Of a stretch of DNA of 64,000 nt, positions 20,438 to 28,885 are shown piece after piece (within the stretch, counting starts at the first letter, position 1; each line of letters starts with the position of its first letter). A model generated the notes under the pieces. It made no database searches. It was not told where the DNA came from and was given only the letters and a program-made list of their open reading frames with translations. The DNA is from Dyella mobilis. GTDB taxonomy: Bacteria > Pseudomonadota > Gammaproteobacteria > Xanthomonadales > Rhodanobacteraceae. Position numbers and translations under genes: made by a program. Where the stretch lies: the NCBI RefSeq assembly GCF_016904945.1, contig NZ_JADIKF010000039.1:1054001-1118000 (forward strand), written 5' to 3'.

Positions 20438-21472
20438 ATGAAAGTACTTGTTACAGGTACCGCCGGTTTCATCGGATCCCACGTCGCCACCAAGCTTCTC
20501 GATCGCGGTGACCACGTCATCGGCATCGATAATCTCAACGACTATTACGACGTCAATTTGAAGAAGGCACGCCTGGCGCGCCTGGCAGAGCGGCCCAACT
20601 ACACCCACGTTCACGCGGACCTGGCCGACCGCAAGGCGATCGAGGGTGTTTTTTCCAAGCACCAGCCGCAGCGCGTCGTGAATCTCGCCGCACAGGCCGG
20701 CGTTCGATACGCTGCGGAAAATCCGCACGTGTATGTGAGCAGCAACGTTACCGGCTTTCTGCACATTCTCGAAGGTTGCCGGCATCACGGCGTGGAACAC
20801 CTGGTATTCGCATCCACCAGTTCGGTATATGGCGCCAATACGGCCATGCCTTTTTCCGAACATGAGTCCACCGAGCATCCGCTGACCCTTTACGCAGCCA
20901 GCAAAAAAGCCAACGAGCAGATGGCGCACAGCTATGCGCATCTTTACGGCATCCCCTGCACGGGGCTGCGCTTCTTCACGGTATACGGTCCCTGGGGAAG
21001 GCCGGACATGGCGCTGTTCCTGTTCACGAAGGCCATGCTGGCTGGCGAACCGATCAAGGTCTTCAATCACGGCAGGCACAAGCGAAGCTTTACCTACGTG
21101 GCCGACATCGCCGAAGGTGTCGTAAGAACGCTGGACGTCGTACCTGGCAAGTCGGCCGAATGGAACGGGGCCAAGCCGGACCCGGCCAGCAGCGGCGTGG
21201 CTCCCTATCGCATCTACAACATCGGTAACGAGGAGCCTGTGGAGTTGCTGCGTTACATCGAAGTGCTGGAGCAATGTCTGGGGCGAAAAGCAAAAATGCA
21301 GATGCTGCCCTTGCAGGCGGGGGACGTGCCGAACACCGAAGCGGATGTCTCCGCGCTGGTGGAGGCAGTGGGATACCGGCCGCAAGTGTCGGTGGAAACG
21401 GGCGTTGCCAATTTCGTGGATTGGTATCGCAGCTACTACGGCGTGAAGTCGAGCGCGAGGGCTGTCGCCTGA
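20438..21472 (+). CDS. UDP-glucuronate 4-epimerase (NAD-dependent epimerase)
   Basis: A 344-residue extended SDR enzyme. The NAD motif [10 protein letters not shown] is at the N-terminus. The stretch [16 protein letters not shown] is characteristic of the UDP-glucuronate 4-epimerase branch (LpsL, CapI, WbnF). The catalytic Tyr152 and Lys156 are in the YAASK motif, after FASTSSVYG. It should interconvert UDP-GlcA and UDP-GalA in the cytoplasm and so provide a uronic acid for the polysaccharide. No UDP-glucose 6-dehydrogenase is in the window. The gene stands alone between its own long leader and a terminator hairpin. Confidence 0.9.
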   Translation: MKVLVTGTAGFIGSHVATKLLDRGDHVIGIDNLNDYYDVNLKKARLARLAERPNYTHVHADLADRKAIEGVFSKHQPQRVVNLAAQAGVRYAAENPHVYVSSNVTGFLHILEGCRHHGVEHLVFASTSSVYGANTAMPFSEHESTEHPLTLYAASKKANEQMAHSYAHLYGIPCTGLRFFTVYGPWGRPDMALFLFTKAMLAGEPIKVFNHGRHKRSFTYVADIAEGVVRTLDVVPGKSAEWNGAKPDPASSGVAPYRIYNIGNEEPVELLRYIEVLEQCLGRKAKMQMLPLQAGDVPNTEADVSALVEAVGYRPQVSVETGVANFVDWYRSYYGVKSSARAVA

Positions 21473-21490
21473 ACCGAGGTGCATGCAGCT

Positions 21491-21532
21491 ATCGCCAATC
21501 GGCTCAAAGCCGATGGCGATTGCCTGCTTTTT
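21491..21532 (+). terminator. Rho-independent terminator after the epimerase gene
   Basis: A 13-bp stem with one bulged A (ATCGCC-A-ATCGGCT paired with AGCCGATGGCGAT, loop CAA) is followed six bases later by CTTTTTAA. It begins 18 bp after the epimerase stop. Confidence 0.7.
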
Positions 21533-21552
21533 AATGAAGGTCAACTCATGAC

Positions 21553-21588
21553 CGCTGCTGCAGTGCATTTCGATGCACTGCAGCAGCG
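21553..21588. terminator. 16-bp perfect hairpin with TTCG tetraloop
   Basis: The arms at 21553-21568 and 21573-21588 are perfect complements and enclose the loop TTCG, giving an exceptionally stable RNA hairpin. There is no T run after it. It lies 20 bp beyond the epimerase terminator and about 310 bp before the deacetylase gene. It may be a second terminator, an mRNA-end stabiliser or part of an unannotated RNA. The rest of 21589-21901 shows no gene and no obvious promoter. Confidence 0.55.
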
Positions 21589-21901
21589 TTGTGAGTGATC
21601 GGCGCGACGCGGTTTTGCCGGTTCCATATAAATCATTTACTTACGAGGAAGGCAGTCCGCTTTTGTATTTATCCAGGTTCATTTTCCCCACAAATATTGG
21701 ATGGCGGATGCTTCCGACTTTTCACCCAGGGTCCGTTTCGATGCATTTCCTCATCAACCCTTCAGATTCCCGCATTAAGAATCTGGGCAGTTCGATCGAT
21801 GCACAGCAAGAGGGTAGGCAAGAAGGGCAAATCGTCCGGATCGCTGCTCGCTGCCATGGCACGTTGGAACTCGTGGTTTCAGCAGGGGGGCGTCCTGACT
21901 G

Positions 21902-22900
21902 ATGAGGTTTGGCTCACATATGCCGGGCATCTTTACTATCTCGCTGGATCTAGAGTTGTATTGGGGCGTGCGTGACAGCCGCAGTTTTGGCGACTACGAG
22001 GCCAACCTGTTTGGCGAACGCGATGCCATTCGCGGCATGCTCGATCTGTTCCAATCCCATGGCGTGCATGCCACGTGGGCAACCATTGGCCTGCTGTTCT
22101 TCAAGGATGTCGGCGAGTTGCGACAGCATTTGCCTCGCGTGCTGCCTGACTACCATCGCCAAAAGCTTTCTTCCTATCGCTACATGGATGAGCGGGCGTG
22201 GGGTGACGATGACATCTATCATTTTGCGCCGGACACGATCGAGCTGATCCGCAGTTGTGCCGGGCAGGAGGTAGGCACGCACACCTTCTCGCACTATTAC
22301 TGCCTGGAAGAAGGGCAAACGATCGAGGCATTTCGTGCGGATTTGCAGGCTGCGGTGGAGACAGCCAAGGCTCGAGGCATTCTCACCCATAGCCTGGTAT
22401 TTCCGCGCAATCAGGGTAATCCGGCGTATTTGCCCGTGCTCGACGAGCTGGGCATCGCCTGCTACCGCGGCAATGAAAGCGCATCGTTTTACAAGCCAAG
22501 GAACCAGCTGGAACAAAGCCGGATGGTACGCGCTTTGCGCCTGATGGACGCGTATATCAACCTGAGCGGCTACAACACCTACAGCCTGGAAGAATGCGCA
22601 CGACACCGTCCGTTCAATATTCCGGCCAGCCGATTCCTGCGTCCTTATTCGCGCTCGCTGGCTTTTTTGGAAAACCTTCGCCTGCGGCGCATCAAGCGCG
22701 CCATGCGCGACGCTGCGATGGGAAACAGGTTGTTCCATTTGTGGTGGCACCCGCATAATTTCGGCGCCGACGTGAAGCGCAATCTCGCTTTTCTCAAGAA
22801 AATTCTGGATTACTATGGCCAGCTTCATCAGCGCCATGGCATGCAGTCGTACAACATGGGCGAGATCGCGGCGATGCTGGAACACGTGCATGTCGGCTAG
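21902..22900 (+). CDS. Polysaccharide deacetylase family protein (NodB-like, CE4)
   Basis: A 332-residue protein with the CE4 fold motifs. The acidic motif is ISLDLELYWG (Asp16) and the metal-binding HxxxH motif is THTFSHYY with His127 and His131. There is no signal peptide, so it should act in the cytoplasm or on a lipid-linked intermediate rather than on exported polymer. The stop overlaps the start of a formyltransferase gene by 11 nt, so removal of an acyl group and N-formylation may be consecutive steps on one sugar. The alternative start ATG 21920 would still keep all motifs. No strong ribosome site is seen at either. Confidence 0.82.
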   Translation: MRFGSHMPGIFTISLDLELYWGVRDSRSFGDYEANLFGERDAIRGMLDLFQSHGVHATWATIGLLFFKDVGELRQHLPRVLPDYHRQKLSSYRYMDERAWGDDDIYHFAPDTIELIRSCAGQEVGTHTFSHYYCLEEGQTIEAFRADLQAAVETAKARGILTHSLVFPRNQGNPAYLPVLDELGIACYRGNESASFYKPRNQLEQSRMVRALRLMDAYINLSGYNTYSLEECARHRPFNIPASRFLRPYSRSLAFLENLRLRRIKRAMRDAAMGNRLFHLWWHPHNFGADVKRNLAFLKKILDYYGQLHQRHGMQSYNMGEIAAMLEHVHVG

Positions 22901-23660
22901 GGCGAAGATCGTGCTGCTTGCCGGCGAAGGATTGTCCACCCAGGTGATGTATCACGGACTTCGGGAGGAATTCGACGTCGTCGAGGTCATCCTGGAACAG
23001 AAGCCCTCAGCGCTCAAAATGCTGCGCCATCGCGCGCGCAAGCTCGGCCTGCTTCAGACCGCCGGGCAATTCGCCTTTATCCTGTATAGCCGGCTGCTTG
23101 GGCGCGCTTCTCAACCCCGCATCGAGCGATTGCTGGGTTTGCACGGCTTGTCGGATGCGCCCATTCCCGTACAGTCCATCACTCGCGTCTCCAGTGCCAA
23201 CGAACGAGGTGTCGCGAAACATCTACGCAAGCTTGCGCCGCAGGCTGTGGTGGTGAACGGGACGCGCATCCTGTCCAAGAAGCTGTTGGAGGCGGTAGAT
23301 GCGCCCTTCATCAACACGCACATGGGTATCACCCCGGCTTACCGCGGGGTGCATGGCGGCTATTGGGCACTGGCTTCCGACGATCTCGCGCATTGCGGCG
23401 TTACGGTTCATCTGGTCGACCCGGGAGTGGATACGGGCAGCGTTCTCTACCAGGCGCTGGTCACTCCCGAAGCCGAAGACAATTTCGCCACTTATCCGGT
23501 CCTGCAACTGGTGCAGGGGGTGTTGTTGATGAAGGCTGCATTGCGCGATGCCGCGGCGGGACGCCTGTCTCCTCGTGCCAGCGATGGACCGTCGCAGCAG
23601 TGGTATCACCCCACCTTGTTCGGATACTGGAAAACGCGCTGGCAACGCGGTGTCAAATAA
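22890..23660 (+). CDS. Formyltransferase family protein (probable sugar N-formyltransferase)
   Basis: A 256-residue protein with the 10-formyltetrahydrofolate-dependent formyltransferase core. The NxH motif is FINTHMGITPAYRG (Asn142, His144), and the second signature is HLVDPGVDTGSVLYQ with Asp177; these three residues correspond to the catalytic Asn-His-Asp set of GART and Fmt. It lacks the C-terminal tRNA-binding domain of methionyl-tRNA formyltransferase. ATG 22890 was chosen because it overlaps the deacetylase stop; the open frame upstream lies inside that gene. In polysaccharide loci such enzymes formylate an amino sugar. The exact acceptor is unknown. Confidence 0.85.
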   Translation: MSARAKIVLLAGEGLSTQVMYHGLREEFDVVEVILEQKPSALKMLRHRARKLGLLQTAGQFAFILYSRLLGRASQPRIERLLGLHGLSDAPIPVQSITRVSSANERGVAKHLRKLAPQAVVVNGTRILSKKLLEAVDAPFINTHMGITPAYRGVHGGYWALASDDLAHCGVTVHLVDPGVDTGSVLYQALVTPEAEDNFATYPVLQLVQGVLLMKAALRDAAAGRLSPRASDGPSQQWYHPTLFGYWKTRWQRGVK

Positions 23661-23666
23661 TGCTGG

Positions 23667-24641
23667 CTAGGCAGTGGTCTGGGTTTGCGAGTCCAGCGGA
23701 TGCCGATGCGCAGCAATGCAGGACACTACGCTAAGCGCCACCAGTGCAAAGGCAAGCGCTTCCCATGGCGACGGCAGCCGGTGCTCCCACAAAAAGCCGT
23801 AGATCAAGGCGAAGAGGGTTTCAAACAGAATCATCTGCCCTACGAGGGTGAGGGGAAGCAGGCGGCTCATGCGATTCCAGAGCGAGTTGCCGACGATCGA
23901 TGCCAGCACGGCCACGCCGATCGAAACACCGCCAAACTTTGCCCATGCCTGCGTGTCGTGATGAGTGAAATCGAGTGCAAGCGCCAGCGGCAGCAGGACG
24001 ACCGCCTGGGCGCCGGTGACGATTCCGGTCAGCAGGTTCCAGTCGTGCACCGAAACGTGATGCACGCGCTCCAGCCATCGGCTATTGCCCACTGCATAGA
24101 TGGTCCACGAGGCGAGCGCCCCGATGGCGCAGAGCAATCCGGTGGCTCTCGCAGCCAAGGGCCCGGACACTGGCGCCGCAAGGGCCTGCCAGCCGATGCA
24201 GAGGGTGCCCGCCGCACAGAGCAGCAATGATGGCGCGAGCTTGCGCAGCGGAACGGCATCGCTGTCGCGGCTGCCGATAATGGTTACGGCAACCGGCAGA
24301 AAGCCGATGATGAGCGACGTCATGGCGATGCCGCCGGTCTGCACCGCCTGCGACAGCAGAATGTAGTAGAGCGTGTTGCCGCACAACGCCAGCCACAGCA
24401 ATGCCAGCCATTCGCGTCGCGTGACCGTTGCCAGGAGTGCGCGCCAGCGGGGAGCAATCAACATCGTGGAAATGACGCCGTAGGAAAAATAGCGGCCCAC
24501 GGCCAGTTCCAGCGGGCTGAATGCGCGCACCAGTTGCGGGGCCAGGAACACCAGTCCCCAGACCGCTCCTGCACCTACGCCGGAGGCTATGCCAAGCGCC
24601 GTGGCGTGGCGGCTGGGTCTGCGGCTTGGGGTACTGCTCAT
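23667..24641 (-). CDS. EamA/DMT-superfamily transporter
   Basis: A 324-residue membrane protein with ten hydrophobic segments arranged as two EamA repeats (GVGAGAVWGLVFLAPQL at the first helix and GALASWTIYAVGNSRWL at the start of the second half). Such proteins export amino acids or other small metabolites across the inner membrane. It is divergent from an Lrp/AsnC regulator 177 bp away, a common pairing for exporters. It ends only 6 bp from the convergent formyltransferase gene and marks the edge of the polysaccharide locus. The substrate is unknown. Confidence 0.85.
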   Translation of the reverse strand: MSSTPSRRPSRHATALGIASGVGAGAVWGLVFLAPQLVRAFSPLELAVGRYFSYGVISTMLIAPRWRALLATVTRREWLALLWLALCGNTLYYILLSQAVQTGGIAMTSLIIGFLPVAVTIIGSRDSDAVPLRKLAPSLLLCAAGTLCIGWQALAAPVSGPLAARATGLLCAIGALASWTIYAVGNSRWLERVHHVSVHDWNLLTGIVTGAQAVVLLPLALALDFTHHDTQAWAKFGGVSIGVAVLASIVGNSLWNRMSRLLPLTLVGQMILFETLFALIYGFLWEHRLPSPWEALAFALVALSVVSCIAAHRHPLDSQTQTTA

Positions 24642-24758
24642 GGTGGGTCTCTCGTGAAGAAATCGGCGGAGGAACGGGGCAGAGTGCCTGCGACAAGCAA
24701 GCCCGTGAGTCCGCCTTGGGGCAAAATTTTAAGAAAAGTCTGCTTCGGCGATTTTTAT

Positions 24759-24771
24759 CACCGAATCGGTG
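24759..24771. promoter_or_regulatory. Candidate operator dyad between exporter and Lrp-type regulator
   Basis: The dyad CACCGAATCGGTG sits in the 177-bp divergent intergenic region, beside AT-rich tracts (AAAATTTTAAGAAAAG and GATTTTTATC). This is a plausible binding area for the Lrp/AsnC-family protein encoded 48 bp downstream, which usually controls its neighbour and itself. Confidence 0.3.
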
Positions 24772-24818
24772 GGTAAAGTGCTCTTGATCCAGGCCTCAAA
24801 TGCAACAAATAATCGCTC

Positions 24819-25307
24819 ATGGCAAACCAGACCATTCCCCAGAGCCGCGGAGTCGATGCTTTCGACCGGGCCATCCTTCGCATCATCCAGCGCGACAACA
24901 AGACGCCGCAGCGGGTGATCGCCGAGCAGGTCAACCTGTCCGCCGCCGCCGTGCAGCGGCGCATTGCAGCCATGGAGAAAGCCGGAGTCATTGCGCAGAA
25001 CGTGGCGGTGGTCGATCCGGACGCGATGTCCCTGGCCATCACTGCCATCGTCGAGCTGCACTTGCGCGATGAGCGCCACACGACCGTCGATCCGGCCAAG
25101 GCGCTCTTTCGCGATACGCCCGAGATCCAGCAGTGCTACTACGTCACCGGCGGTACCAGTTTCGTCCTGATTATCGTGACGCCCGACATGCGGGCTTACA
25201 AAGAACTGACCCGTCGCCTGTTTGCACAGAATGAACTCGTCGACAGCTATCGAACGCTGGTCGTGCTGGACCGGGTCAAGTCGGATCTGGCTATCGTCAT
25301 TCCTTGA
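24819..25307 (+). CDS. Lrp/AsnC family transcriptional regulator
   Basis: A 162-residue protein with the standard two-part layout: an N-terminal winged helix-turn-helix (DRAILRIIQRDNKTPQRVIAEQVNLSAAAVQRRI, about residues 12-45) and a C-terminal RAM/AsnC ligand-binding domain (VDPDAMSLAITAIVEL to the end). It should bind amino acids or related effectors and control the divergent EamA exporter. The normal family length is 150-165 residues. Confidence 0.92.
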   Translation: MANQTIPQSRGVDAFDRAILRIIQRDNKTPQRVIAEQVNLSAAAVQRRIAAMEKAGVIAQNVAVVDPDAMSLAITAIVELHLRDERHTTVDPAKALFRDTPEIQQCYYVTGGTSFVLIIVTPDMRAYKELTRRLFAQNELVDSYRTLVVLDRVKSDLAIVIP

Positions 25308-25425
25308 GAGGGACATTCGGAAGGCTGGTGATGCCAAGGAATGTCCTCAGTCGAACGTTTCGCCTCATTCTTTCATCTGTAGCCGTCCCATGCGATTGTT
25401 GATGGGCCATTGAAAAGGAACTTTC

Positions 25426-26529
25426 ATGCATCGGATCAGCGTGTCCAATCTGTTCGGATCGAACCAGCCCGCACGTGGGGCAAATGTGCACGCGTGGGAG
25501 CATCCGCCGATCGTCGATCTTTGCACGGTCGAGGCGGATTACGGCCATCTGCTCGCCTTGACTTCAGATGGCGCACTGGTGGGCATGAATCTCGACACCG
25601 GGATTTGCAACAGGCTGTGTTCCGTTGCGCTGCCGGCGTTGCAGCAGGGAAGCGAGGGGGTGTATTTCAGCGCACCCGGCTACGGGCTGCACGCATCCTC
25701 CGATGGGCGATACGCGGCCGTGGTCGTTGATAGAGGGCGAGAAGGAATCGTGGTGGAGGTGGCAACCGGCACGCCAACGATGCGCCTGGATGGCGGGGAC
25801 TACCATCAGGGTACGGTTCCCTTCAGTGCCTGCTTTCTTTCCCACCGGGGGCGCGATCTGTTGGTTCACCGCACGGCCTGGAACCGGCTCGACGTTGCAG
25901 ATCCGGTCACTGGAAAATCGCTGACCGAACGCGATGACGAGGCGGCTGATCATCACCTCGATTATTTTCATGGACAGCTCCGGCCGAATCCCGACGGCAG
26001 CCGGCTGTTCGACGATGGATGGGTATGGCATCCGGTGTCCATGCCGCGGGCTTGGTCGGTGCGCGATTGGCTGGAAACCAACCCTTGGGAAAGCGAAGAC
26101 GGCACTTCCGCCGTCTATCTGACCACGCGCGAAGACTGGGGATTTGCCGCCTGCTGGATCGATAACCGGCACGTGGCGATTTGGGGATTGGCCAACTGGG
26201 ATGGCGAAGAGTTTCAGGAAACGGCACAAGGTCCCGGCGTGCGCATTCTGGATGCCACGCAACGCGAGCAGTCATCCGAGCGGCGCCTGGCGATGGATCT
26301 GGATGAAGCGCGCGTGGTCGACCTCTTCAGCGATGGGGTCCATCTTTACGTGGCCTCCTTGGATGGCACAACGATTTGGCACATCGAATCCGGAAAGCAG
26401 GTGGCGGAGTTTTCCGAATTTACCGCCCGATTGCATCATCGGGGGCGCAAGGCACTGATTGCCATTCGGCCGGGTGAGATCCTCGAGTTTCCGGTGCGCG
26501 ACTGGGCGGATGGAGATAGCGAGCGATGA
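25426..26529 (+). CDS. Conserved hypothetical protein, beta-propeller-like
   Basis: A 367-residue soluble protein that I do not recognise as a named family. It has repeated short beta-rich blocks with turns such as SDGRYAAVVVDRG, PNPDGSRLFDDGW and DGVHLYVASLDGTTIWHIESGKQV, which suggest a WD40/PQQ-like propeller. No signal peptide, membrane segment or catalytic motif is visible. It begins at ATG 25426 after AAAAGGAAC and ends 87 bp before the DyP peroxidase gene. A role in the encapsulin operon is possible but not supported by overlap or coupling. Confidence 0.7.
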   Translation: MHRISVSNLFGSNQPARGANVHAWEHPPIVDLCTVEADYGHLLALTSDGALVGMNLDTGICNRLCSVALPALQQGSEGVYFSAPGYGLHASSDGRYAAVVVDRGREGIVVEVATGTPTMRLDGGDYHQGTVPFSACFLSHRGRDLLVHRTAWNRLDVADPVTGKSLTERDDEAADHHLDYFHGQLRPNPDGSRLFDDGWVWHPVSMPRAWSVRDWLETNPWESEDGTSAVYLTTREDWGFAACWIDNRHVAIWGLANWDGEEFQETAQGPGVRILDATQREQSSERRLAMDLDEARVVDLFSDGVHLYVASLDGTTIWHIESGKQVAEFSEFTARLHHRGRKALIAIRPGEILEFPVRDWADGDSER

Positions 26530-26616
26530 AACGGCCAACGATGCGGCGATCGACGACGAACTTCGGACTTTCAACTTCTTCGGGCCGCGACCATACTACG
26601 GCGACCCATTCGTGAG

Positions 26617-27672
26617 GTGTCGCAAGTGTCTTCCGCCATTCCGCAACCAGTCATTGCAACGCTTACGAAATCGGCCATTTTCCTGGCGGTGACGCTGAAG
26701 CCCGAACCGCTCGGCGATACGGCGGTGAGAGCTTTGTGCGGCGATCTGCCGTCGCTTTTGCGCGCGGTGGGATTTCGCGATCCGGGCGGACGTCTTTCCT
26801 GCGTGATGGGGTTCGGCTCGGATGCCTGGGATCGGCTGTTCGGCCAGCCCAGGCCCGTGGAATTGCATCCCTTTCGCGAAATTCGCGGGGTGCATCACGC
26901 GGTCTCCACGCAAGCCGATCTTCTGTTTCACATTCGCGCCATGCGCATGGACCTTTGCTTTGAGCTGGCCAGCGAAATCATGTCGCGCATTGGCGATGGC
27001 GTCGCCAACGTCGACGAGGTGCACGGCTTCAAATATTTCGACGAGCGCGACCTGCTCGGCTTCGTCGACGGCACCGAGAATCCGGTCGACCAGGATGCCG
27101 CCGACGCGGCCATCATCGGCGAAGAGGACGCGGATTTCGCCGGCGGCAGTTACGTGATCGTGCAGAAGTACCTGCACGACGTGCGGGCCTGGAATGCGAT
27201 GCCGGTGGAGCACCAGGAAGGGATTATCGGCCGCAAGAAGCTGTCGGATATCGAATTGGCCGAAGCGGCCAAGCCCACCTATGCGCACAACGTGCTGACG
27301 AACATCGTCGAGAACGGCGAGCAGTTGCAAATCGTGCGCGACAACATGCCGTTCGGCGAAGTGGGCAAGGGCGAGTTCGGCACCTATTTCATCGGTTATG
27401 CGCGATCGCCGCGCCGGATCGAATTGATGCTCACCAACATGTTCGTCGGCAATCCGCCGGGCAATTACGACCGCCTGCTCGATGTCAGCAAGGCCGTCAC
27501 CGGGTCGTTGTTCTTCGTGCCATCGGCCACCTTCCTGGCCAACGTTACGGCCGAAGGCGCAGTCGTTGCGCCGGCCGGCACAGAAGGTGCGGCGGATGCG
27601 GAAGCATCCCGCCCTGTGTCCGATGGCTCGCTTGGTATCGGTTCGCTCAAAGGAGGACCTGCACGTGAATAA
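26617..27672 (+). CDS. DyP-type peroxidase, encapsulin cargo
   Basis: A 351-residue dye-decolorising peroxidase. The GxxDG motif is GFVDGTENP at 148-156 with distal Asp151. The likely proximal heme ligand is His224 (KPTYAHNVL), and the DNMPFG segment follows. After the catalytic domain there is a low-complexity Ala/Gly/Pro linker and then DGSLGIGSLKGG at 336-347, which matches the cargo-loading peptide of encapsulin-packaged DyPs. The enzyme should therefore be carried inside the shell encoded by the next gene, with which it overlaps by 8 nt. GTG 26617 is kept because MSQVSSAI resembles the N-terminus of YfeX-type proteins; GTG 26626 has better ribosome-site spacing. Confidence 0.93.
   Translation: MSQVSSAIPQPVIATLTKSAIFLAVTLKPEPLGDTAVRALCGDLPSLLRAVGFRDPGGRLSCVMGFGSDAWDRLFGQPRPVELHPFREIRGVHHAVSTQADLLFHIRAMRMDLCFELASEIMSRIGDGVANVDEVHGFKYFDERDLLGFVDGTENPVDQDAADAAIIGEEDADFAGGSYVIVQKYLHDVRAWNAMPVEHQEGIIGRKKLSDIELAEAAKPTYAHNVLTNIVENGEQLQIVRDNMPFGEVGKGEFGTYFIGYARSPRRIELMLTNMFVGNPPGNYDRLLDVSKAVTGSLFFVPSATFLANVTAEGAVVAPAGTEGAADAEASRPVSDGSLGIGSLKGGPARE
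27649..27656 (+). promoter_or_regulatory. Encapsulin ribosome binding site inside the cargo-loading peptide codons
   Basis: AAAGGAGG, a near-perfect Shine-Dalgarno sequence, lies 8 bases before the encapsulin GTG start at 27665. The same bases are codons 345-347 (Lys-Gly-Gly) of the peroxidase, the end of its cargo-loading peptide. This site decides the encapsulin start. Confidence 0.85.
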
Positions 27673-28471
27673 TCTTCATCGGAAGCTTGCGCCGATTTCG
27701 GAAGGGGCGTGGGAGCAGATCGAGGCGGAAGCCGCCCGAACCTTGAAACGCCATCTCGCGGCGCGCCGCATCGTGGACGTGGTGGGGCCGAAAGGTTTCG
27801 ATTTTTCGTGTGTGGGTACCGGCCACCTGCAAAACATCAAGTCGCCGGCCGACGGCGTGCAGGCATCGCTGCGCGAAGCGAAGGCAGTGGTGGAACTGCG
27901 CGTGCCCTTTGAATTGTCGCGCGAGGCCCTCGATTCGGTGGAGCGCGGTGCCAACGATCCGGACCTGCAGCCGCTCAAGGATGCTGCGCGCAAGATCGCG
28001 TTCGCCGAAGACGGTGCGATCTTCGAAGGCTACGAAGCGGCCGGCATTGCGGGTATTCGCCGCGGAACCAGCAACAAAGCGGTAACGCTGCCTGCTGATA
28101 TCGGCAACTACCCCGTGGCGGTTGCTCAGGCGGTGAGCCGCCTGCGCGAGGCTGGAGTCAATGGGCCTTATGCGCTGCTCTTGGGTGAGCAGGCCTACAC
28201 CAAGGTGAGCGGGGCCACGGATGCCGGATATCCGGTGATCAGGGACCTGCAGCGCCTGGTGGAGTCGGAGATCATCTGGGCGCCAGCGATCAAGGGCGGA
28301 GTGGTGGTGAGCACGCGCGGCGGAGATTTCGAGCTGCACCTGGGCCAGGATTTTTCCATCGGCTACCTGAGCCACTCCGAGCGCAGCGTTCACTTGTATC
28401 TGCAGGAGACCTTCACCTTCCTGCAGTTGACCGCGGAAGCTGCGGTACTGCTGACCGCGGGTGGCAAATAA
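27665..28471 (+). CDS. Family 1 encapsulin nanocompartment shell protein
   Basis: A 268-residue protein with the linocin/encapsulin HK97-fold pattern: NLHRKLAPISEGAWEQIEAEAARTLKRHLAARRIVDVVGPKG at the N-terminal helix, the AVVELRVPFELSREALD E-loop region and FIFEGY-like EDGAIFEGYEAAGI. The length matches family 1 shells (about 265 residues). It should self-assemble into a proteinaceous sphere and load the upstream DyP through its C-terminal tail. The GTG start at 27665 is fixed by the AAAGGAGG site; the frame is open upstream only because it overlaps the peroxidase gene. The region includes no other known encapsulin cargo. Confidence 0.95.
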   Translation: MNNLHRKLAPISEGAWEQIEAEAARTLKRHLAARRIVDVVGPKGFDFSCVGTGHLQNIKSPADGVQASLREAKAVVELRVPFELSREALDSVERGANDPDLQPLKDAARKIAFAEDGAIFEGYEAAGIAGIRRGTSNKAVTLPADIGNYPVAVAQAVSRLREAGVNGPYALLLGEQAYTKVSGATDAGYPVIRDLQRLVESEIIWAPAIKGGVVVSTRGGDFELHLGQDFSIGYLSHSERSVHLYLQETFTFLQLTAEAAVLLTAGGK

Positions 28472-28509
28472 AGGCCGGGCGAGTGGCCTCCTGATTGGAG
28501 CCGTGAACC

Positions 28510-28707
28510 ATGCAGTCCTTCGACTTCTACATCAGCCCGGCGCGGCCCACGCTCGGCCTTTACGTACGCCATGGCGCAGGCCTGCCGGATCTGGTCGACG
28601 CCAAGCAGTGGCAGCTTGAAGGCCAGGCGTGGGCCAGCGAATTGCAGCCGGCGATCTTGCAGGTGCTGGATGCGAACGGTCACGCCTTTCAAGAGTTGGG
28701 AAGTTGA
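28510..28707 (+). CDS. Small unknown protein of the encapsulin operon
   Basis: A 65-residue protein beginning 38 bp after the shell gene with a GGAG ribosome site about 9 bases before ATG. I do not recognise a named family. The N-terminal half (FDFYISPARPTLGLYVRHGAGLPDL) looks beta-rich and the second half amphipathic (ASELQPAILQVLDANGHAFQEL). It has no signal peptide, no cysteines and no cargo-loading tail. Same strand and close spacing suggest co-transcription with the peroxidase and shell, so a role in assembly or regulation of the compartment is possible but unproven. Confidence 0.65.
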   Translation: MQSFDFYISPARPTLGLYVRHGAGLPDLVDAKQWQLEGQAWASELQPAILQVLDANGHAFQELGS

Positions 28708-28712
28708 ACGAA

Positions 28713-28737
28713 CGCGGCGATTCGGTGAATCGCTGCG
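28713..28737 (+). terminator. Hairpin after the encapsulin operon
   Basis: An 11-bp stem with one G-T wobble and loop GGT (CGCGGCGATTC / GAATCGCTGCG) starts 6 bp after the small gene. There is no T run, so termination is only a possibility. Confidence 0.4.
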
Positions 28738-28885
28738 CCGGCAACGCAAACGCCATTGATCGCGCCTGCTGAATCGGATCGATGCGCCGTTGCGTTTTGT
28801 TCGCCACGGATGAACCTCCTGGCGCCAGGTTTCGAGGATGGCGCACAGGACTTTCCTCGAAAATCACTGCTATCGATGCCCTGAC

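Noticed and set aside
22890..23660. Formyltransferase as methionyl-tRNA formyltransferase (fmt)
   Set aside because: It lacks the C-terminal tRNA-binding domain, is too short, and sits in a polysaccharide locus beside a deacetylase.
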